Assembly (NCBI RefSeq): GCF_001638985.1
Contig: NW_017265134.1
Span: 4,052,695 to 4,116,694 of the forward strand
DNA: 64,000 bases
From: Phycomyces blakesleeanus NRRL 1555(-)
Taxonomy: Eukaryota > Mucoromycota > Mucoromycetes > Mucorales > Phycomycetaceae
Direction of reading: 5' to 3'
Shown: one piece after another, positions 57,843-64,000 of the stretch
Position numbering within the stretch: position 1 is the stretch's first letter
How the letters are laid out: each line of letters starts with the position of its first letter
The notes under the pieces: model-generated
What the model saw: only the letters and a program-made list of their open reading frames with translations
Told to the model about the DNA's origin: nothing
The model's database searches: none
Translations under genes and position numbers: made by a program

Positions 57843-60679
57843 TCAAATTCCACAACATTCATTCATTCATTCATTCATTCATTCATTTATTAGAACAAAA
57901 TTCAACAACAAAAAGTCTTTTCATAATTTTGGTTCAATGGATTTCAATTGATAATCAATTCAATTGATCTGTGATTCGAATGAGATATATTAATACTAGT
58001 GTCTATTGTAATCAGATAATTTATTAATTTTATTTTTTTATTTTTTTAAAGGAAAAAGTGTAAAAAAAAAAAAAAGGTGGCGCTTTATTGGTCTCATTAT
58101 CATTATAATCATTTTTGTTTGTTCGTTTGTCCAGATCAGAAATTTACAAATAGGAATGGTACGATTTATTTATTTTTGGAATAGAAAAAAAAACGAGAGG
58201 GAAACCAAATTCAGTCGCACACCAACACAAAAGTGATTCTTTTTTTGAGGTAAATGAATTGAGCCAAGTTGAATTGAATTCGATTAAAGTGAGATGAGCG
58301 TAGTTGGAGTAAGGCAAGTTTGGCTAAAAAATCTCGAATCTCAAATCTCAAATTGTGATTATGATTCTCCAAAAAAGTTTTTAAACGACACAAAATATTT
58401 CAGCTACTATTATTTGTTTTTATTCTTTTGCTGGGATTTACAGCAAGAAGTTCCTTTGCTATGGACGTTACCCAATAAGCCTATTTTCTTTCTTTCTTCT
58501 TGACTTTTGTATCTGATATAATACTCACAATAATCTAAAGATCAACAATAAAATATCGTGGCTTGTAAATAATAGGTATCCAAATGAGGAGGAGATCATC
58601 TACAATCTTTAAATGTGTGTGTATACATATACTTGCCTATAGAACAGTTGTTATTTCTCTTTGAATCTGATAAGAAAAAATAAAGTCAAGATAATCAGGT
58701 GGTTTGTGTCTATAGTGTGTATAGTATATGGAAAAAAAATATATATTTAAAGAGTATCAATGGTACCAGCTCCACGTGCATCGATCCCACTCTAAGCATC
58801 CTGTTATTATCGTCACTACCATATTAATAATCTACAGAATAAAATCCTTCAATCTTTAGTTTTGAGAATTAAAATAAATAAATAACTAACAACTTCCTAC
58901 CATATTTAGTTAATAAATGGACTTTTATATACATATGCAAATATATCTCTATATATATAATCACTTCTTCCTAATATAGTACTACTGACCAGTGATTTAA
59001 TTACAAATTAACATGAAGAGGAAATAAAACCAAATCCCTCACTGTTTTTGTTGTTGTTGTTAATTTTTAAATTAAAAGGAGGAAAGAAAAACAAACTAGT
59101 GCTTTAAAATGATCAAGAACACTAAAACATAACTTGAATTTATCTATACTGTGCTTCCGCTCTCAATTTATCATTTTTTTTAAGAAAAATTACGCACTTA
59201 TGCGAGACTAATTTGCCTAGCTTTTTGAATATATATATATGTATGTATATATTAACCACCTTTTGCGAATAGGTTGTCTAATTTCTAGTTAAACGTCAAA
59301 ATGCTTATAAAGGTTTGTTATTGAAATATTTAAAGAGAGGCGTCCATAGAATACTTGATACAATTAGGCAATTATTCAATTGGAGCATCTTCTCTTCCAC
59401 GCAATAACTATTTAATGTAAGAGTTTCCACACTGCTTAGCGCACAAAAGAATTAATTTTTTTTGATACCAAACCGTATAAAACTGCTATCTTTTATGTAC
59501 AGGAATAAAAGAAAAAGTCTCGAAGATCAGTATTTATATTCATATTAGGGAATTTCAACAGTCATTCAAGCTTTTAAATTTAATTTCAGCCAATCATTTT
59601 TCAAATATAAACTCAAGCTTAATTTATAGCCATTAAAAAAAAAAAAAGATTAAAGCTCTCGAACAAAACCGTTCAAGAGTTTTAAACTTTTAATACATCC
59701 TTGCTTAAATTTGATTTTTTTTTTTGCCTCTTTCAATACTATTTTGAAACTTATATCCTATCATTACAATGCCTAACAGAATTGAAAGAAGCGTTTAGGG
59801 TACTCAAAAACACTTAGTAACTATTGCGTATTATTGATTACTACTTTAAAACTCAAAGCTAAAATTTAAAAGCTTAAAAAACTCTTGAAACTCCCTATTC
59901 TTTACAGATATTTCAATAGCCTATAAATCCTTTTAAGAAGATGACTTGGTTTTTAAGTTTGTTGATAGAAAGATCTAAACCTTGAATCCTTCAAGATCTA
60001 AGTTTTAAACACCCTATTAAGGGGTTGCATTATCTTTTCAGATAAAAAATCAGGTAAAGATTCGGATAGCGTATGTTAAATATATAGCCAATTAAAGTGA
60101 ATATAAAATGGAAATTATTGAGTCTCCACTTTTAATTAATCGTCTTATTCTTGTACCTGATATTTTATTATAAGCAAAAAAGTTATTTTCTATCACTTAT
60201 ATTGGGCATTTTTTTTTTATAAAAGTTGGTATATAAAGTAGAAATATGTAAGAGAGGCAAATAAATTGATGCCTTTTTGCTTAAAGTATTTCAAGACATT
60301 AAAATGAGCAATCCTCAATTTTCAATCCGAAAACTTTTTTTTTTTTTAGATTAAATCTATACATTTTAATTCTACTCAGATTCTTCTAAGCCAATAATTT
60401 TGCATTTTAAACATCCGCTTTAAGATTCCTAATCTGAACTTCTATCCAAAGAGATAATGAAACCCCCCTATTGTTTATTTATTTAATTTTTTTTTTCTTG
60501 AGTGTGAAATAAAATAAAAAATTAATCCCCAATTTTTCAATGTACGATGGTGTTACTCAAAATGTGCAGACATCAGTTTTTTTTTTGTGGGGAAATCTTA
60601 TGGACAGCCTGAAAGTATGCGACATCACTCATAATAAGGAATTTAATGGCTATACATATTATTATTTTTTTGGGTCGGG

Positions 60680-61712
60680 GTCAGACTTTGCAGTAATCTT
60701 ACGGTAACCACGTATCCTGGTGGGGCATGATATTTCTGTCTAACTAGATTAATCAATTCTGACTATATATCCGGAGACTGGCATCTTCCTCCAATCCTTC
60801 ACGGCAAAATGGTGTGTCCTCAAAGAAATACAATATATTCAATGTACGCATTAGCTTTACTACTTTGTCCCTACATTTTGTGTTCATGAATCTCTCACCA
60901 GGCACCTAACTTTCATTATTTTAAGAGCCACAGTCTGTATTTAAGCAACTTAATAACAAGATCCTGTCTCATACGAAAAAAAAAACTGTATATTCAATTA
61001 GTGGCCCTAAATATAGACTTAACAACAAAGAAATAATGATTAATCCCAAAGGACTATAAGGAGTTGTTGTCATTAGATTGTGACGCAATCTTGTTTGATA
61101 TCTTACTATTTATTGACCTGCTTATGCGTATCATGTTTTTGTCTTTCTTTCACCTACATATTCCCAGAGTTTGACAGCACCAGCTGGTAAGTAACCCCCA
61201 CCCGCCTCTTTTTTTTTTTTTTTGAAAAGCACAAAAAAAAAGTCTTTATACGAATATTATGTATTTTTAGGAACCAGATAGACTTCTTCCGTGCCGGCAA
61301 AAAGGCCACAATTTGTGGTCTGGTAGAATAAAACAAATTGCTCAGTGAACAATTGACCAATCTCCCAATACAGACACCGGGACCTTTAATTTATGGCATA
61401 GGCAATTGTAAACAGTCTCTCTATCATTCGGCCGGAAATGCAGATAAAGTGAGTCTCCACATTTTATTCTCGTTTCTTAGGCTAAAAAATATTTTTCTCT
61501 CTTTAGGAAGCAAACTATATCGGCAATCTGGACTACTATTGCAACATTGAAAGCAAAAATGGTAAGTATGGGAGCCTTTTGGATAGCATTCCCTTGTTTT
61601 TTTCTTTGCTAACATACTTTTTTTATAAAAAGAAACTGACTCCAGCTACATAACTGCTGGGCTTGATGTGTTGAGTGCATACAGTACTACTGTGGCTAAC
61701 ATGGCCATCTAA
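60680..61712 (+). pseudogene. Unknown multi-exon gene with one stop, better copy
   Basis: Exons visible at the 3' end: a 19-nt exon 61168-61186, then 61271-61448, 61507-61561 and 61633-61712, with good GT-AG borders and consistent phases. The frame is open except for TAA at 61329-61331. The encoded C-terminus contains STSWNQIDFFRAGKKATICG, GIGNCKQSLYHSAGNADK and EANYIGNLDYYCN and ends ANMAI. The 5' exons lie in 60690-61130, where homology to 42125-41640 is clear but the frame is not. I do not recognise the family. The stop may mark a pseudogene or a sequencing error. Confidence 0.55.
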
Positions 61713-61773
61713 ATTGGAAAAAGAAACGTAATACCATCAAGCAGTAGCAATAGCAATAGCAGCAGCTCCTATT

Positions 61774-62072
61774 GAGGTATTCGGAATTGATTTTGGGTTA
61801 GTATCTCAATAATGGGAAAAGTAGATACTGTGAGAGTGTTATTTATTAAAGAGACAAAATAATATTGTTTATATCTGTTACTATTAAAATCCCTGTGATT
61901 CAATTCCCTGTTGTGTAATGGTTGGTTTACACTGTATGAGTGTGTAGTGTACGTGTGCCTGGTGTGTAACAGTTCCGGAGATTGTTAACTTGCCAGGTTC
62001 ATTAGCAAGAAGGAACCAGTGTTTGGTTGTGGGGTCTGTTCTTCACTCAATTGTGGTGTGTATACCACACCG
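61774..62072 (+). repeat. Isolated copy of the Tc1-associated TIR unit
   Basis: Matches 484-782 over its whole length, with the same TGAGGTATTCGG start, TAGTATCTCAATAATGGG, and GTGTATACCACACC end. No inverted partner is visible downstream in the window. A Tc1-like relic follows directly. Confidence 0.88.
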
Positions 62073-62189
62073 TAGATATTCTTTTCAATTTTATCACGCA
62101 TTTTCCTGTCTGCTAGCTTAAAGCTTACCTAAGCACTTAAAGCTAATTTTGCAGCCCCTCACCCCTACGTCTCATCAATAAAAATGTGA

Positions 62190-62640
62190 GGTATCCCACA
62201 TTCACCTACAAAAAAACCAAACGCACATTGAACATTACAACTATGCTAGTAACATTATATCAAAGTGTTAAAGCTGGTACGGTGAGAATGGTTGTAGGGG
62301 GTATAAACACACAGTTATTTTTCAGTCTGGCAATCAACTCGCAGCAAGGTTAGATGGAAATACTGTCGTCTCTAATTACTTTATTATGAACAACGTTGCC
62401 ATAAATACATCTAAACTTATAAGAGATTACTTACACAGCCGCACAAACCACATGTGTCCTATCCTTCCCTTATATCGCCCATTCTTGAAAACCGTAAAGA
62501 TTTTTTTTTCAGAATTAAAAGGTTTGGCTAGAAGAATGCCCAGGGTTTCTGCTGATAGAGATACAAAACATATTAATGATTGCAGTTCATTTTTTTTTGA
62601 CAATTTATGAAGTTTGGGGTAATAATAAGCCCAGTTATCT
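62190..62640 (+). pseudogene. Third Tc1-like transposase relic
   Basis: An open piece ending at 62610 contains the block that in Tc1 proteins reads MDNAPIH, here MNNVAIN (catalytic Asp lost), then LPLYRPFL and FFSELKGLARR, corresponding to the Pro-rich, Glu-containing third motif; the catalytic Glu is also replaced. The 5' part is missing or broken. It lies immediately after the TIR unit at 61774-62072. Confidence 0.75.
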
Positions 62641-62866
62641 TTTATAATATAAATTAAATCACTTTTTGAAGGGTGGACTTTTTCGATTTTTTTTAGCATT
62701 TTATTGATCTGCGCCCAGTTTTTAAAATTCTATAGAAGTGGACTTAATTGAACAGATACGAGAGAGAGAGAGAGAGAGAGAGAAGATAAGATAGAGAAAA
62801 TAAGAAAATGTCCAAAAAAAAGCTGAGACAGATAGAAGAGAGGAGAGAGGAGTAACCAAGAAATAA

Positions 62867-63085
62867 TTGCAGTGTTACGCTGTGTTTTTCTATTATAGTG
62901 AACGCTTTTTGTGCCCCAACTCCACAAAGAAAGGGTTAGCCATCAAAAACAAACTTCCAATTAGCACCCAATACGGATTTAGTAGTGATAACGTAAAGGA
63001 GAATATGGAGGGTTTGATTGAAGGAGAGTGGTGGGAAGGTGTCTTTGATAAGGCCTTTCCAAATTTAACCTGTAAACTACTTTAA
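62867..63085 (+). CDS. Hypothetical 72-residue ORF or exon
   Basis: ATG-initiated, with more balanced composition than its flanks, ending in EGEWWEGVFDKAFPNLTCKLL-like sequence. It may be a last exon of an unseen gene. No family recognised. Confidence 0.3.
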   Translation: MQCYAVFFYYSERFLCPNSTKKGLAIKNKLPISTQYGFSSDNVKENMEGLIEGEWWEGVFDKAFPNLTCKLL

Positions 63086-63960
63086 GAAATTGATTTGATT
63101 TTTTCACTTATGAATTTAGAACTCTATATTATTAAAGAAAAAATAGTAATAATTCATGTCATTTTTATGAATTATAGTTAATGACATTATTTTCTAGCAA
63201 GAAAAAAGCTGCAGGGAAATTATTGGCTACTGGCTATTGGAAAATGAAATAAACGGTAAATTTGGGCCTGAATTTTATATAATCTAACACTTCTACAGTC
63301 ATAGCAATGACTCTGGGAAGCCTAGTGAACCAATTGCTATATATTTACAACGACTCTTCTGATATATGGTATTTAAGCCAATATAATATTAAGTTTCCAA
63401 TTCAATTTTCACTGTCAAGAGCTAAAATCTTTAGATTAACAGTTTTTAATCAATAGAACCTTCAAGATCAGCAAGATGTCTAAAGTACTCCAGACCAAAA
63501 ACAGTTACATTTATCCCTATACTCCGTTATAGATATATTTTAACAAAAGCAAGGAAAGAGACAAAGGTAAAGACAGTCAACCATATTATTTTTAATAATA
63601 TTTTTAAAGACTAATAGGTTTTTATATTTTTTAAAAAAAAAGAGACAAGAATATAAATATAATATCAAAGAAAAACAAGGGAAAATTTTATTGTTCAAAG
63701 TAAATGATTTTTGTGTACAAAGATTTTTACAAATTAAATACAAATTAAATTAAATTAAATTAAATAGAATATAAGATAGTCAAGTCCATGATAGTCCAGT
63801 CCAGCCCAGTCCAGTCCGGTTTTTTTTGAGAAATATTTCATTCGCTTTGCAAGTATATATGTAAAGAGGATTTTGCAGCTTATTGTAATAGAGAGTCTTG
63901 GTCCAATCCGGAGCGTCGCCTCGATCCAGAGCCAGGTTCCAATGCAGTGTTCCTTCAGTT
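63086..63960. other. AT-rich, no gene seen
   Basis: It contains a TTAAA array (63738-63764) and an AGTCC-type array (63782-63820). Confidence 0.55.
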
Positions 63961-64000
63961 TTGATTTGATTTGATTTGATTTGATTTGATTTGATTTGAT
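63961..64000 (+). repeat. GATTT pentanucleotide array at the window end
   Basis: Eight pure TGATT-phase units running into the window edge. Confidence 0.95.

Larger units (their letters stand above)
56085..60679. other. Upstream and intergenic region, no gene seen
   Basis: It begins with the 5' flank of the kinase gene, rich in GA (56246-56290), poly-A and TA (56541-56570) tracts. It continues with an ATC/CAT array (56968-57005), an 18-bp AATCGAAATTGAAATCAA-type array (57752-57842), TTCA repeats (57859-57888) and long AT-rich sequence. I see no coding exon. Confidence 0.6.

Noticed and set aside
1..64000. CRISPR arrays or bacterial-type operons
   Set aside because: No spaced direct repeats of that kind, and introns with GT-AG borders show a eukaryotic genome.

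Overview
This is eukaryotic DNA, most probably from an early-diverging fungus of the Mucorales type (Mucoromycota). I infer this from short GT-AG introns with a CTAAC-like branch point, a very AT-rich background with GC-richer exons, abundant Tc1-like and DIRS-like element remains, and clustered BTB/BACK and leucine-rich-repeat families. The species cannot be named from the sequence. I saw no tRNA, rRNA or CRISPR.

Layout. 1-9.7 kb is a repeat zone: a Tc1-like relic between two 779-bp inverted arms (1-2888), a related foldback and a second Tc1 relic (3.7-5.5 kb), a 39-bp minisatellite with higher-order structure (6.67-7.36 kb) and a 60-bp tandem array (9.3-9.7 kb). 10.2-12.0 kb holds one good gene for a secreted-type acidic protein of 588 residues with one in-frame intron. 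A run of N (14078-14480) is flanked by an essentially exact 1.1-kb direct duplication, which looks like an assembly artefact. 16.9-19.5 kb is a decayed DIRS-type retrotransposon. 20.3-26.3 kb carries an LRR fragment, a 705-bp element with terminal inverted repeats, and a BTB-BACK gene, all read on the minus strand.

28.3-50.3 kb is dominated by a giant inverted duplication. Its arms of 6.2-6.8 kb (28.34-35.10 and 44.09-50.33 kb) flank a spacer of about 9 kb. Each arm carries a five-exon gene for a small two-finger zinc-finger protein, a conserved unknown ORF and a Tc1/IS630-type transposase gene, intact on the right and frameshifted on the left. The spacer holds a second BTB-BACK gene, an LRR pseudogene, a GC-rich decayed island, a broken copy of an unknown multi-exon gene, and a third, diverged zinc-finger paralogue. 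BTB, LRR and zinc-finger families have therefore been copied together within 30 kb.

52.9-56.1 kb is a seven-exon casein kinase 1 gene on the minus strand with a long glutamine-rich tail; it is the only clear housekeeping gene. 60.7-62.6 kb holds the better-preserved copy of the unknown multi-exon gene, an isolated copy of the terminal repeat seen at 1-3 kb, and a third Tc1 relic. The remaining sequence is AT-rich with many simple repeats.

The most notable points are the zinc-finger trio with identical exon lengths, the duplicated BTB/LRR/zinc-finger locus inside a giant inverted repeat, and the long palindromic Tc1-associated repeat family.
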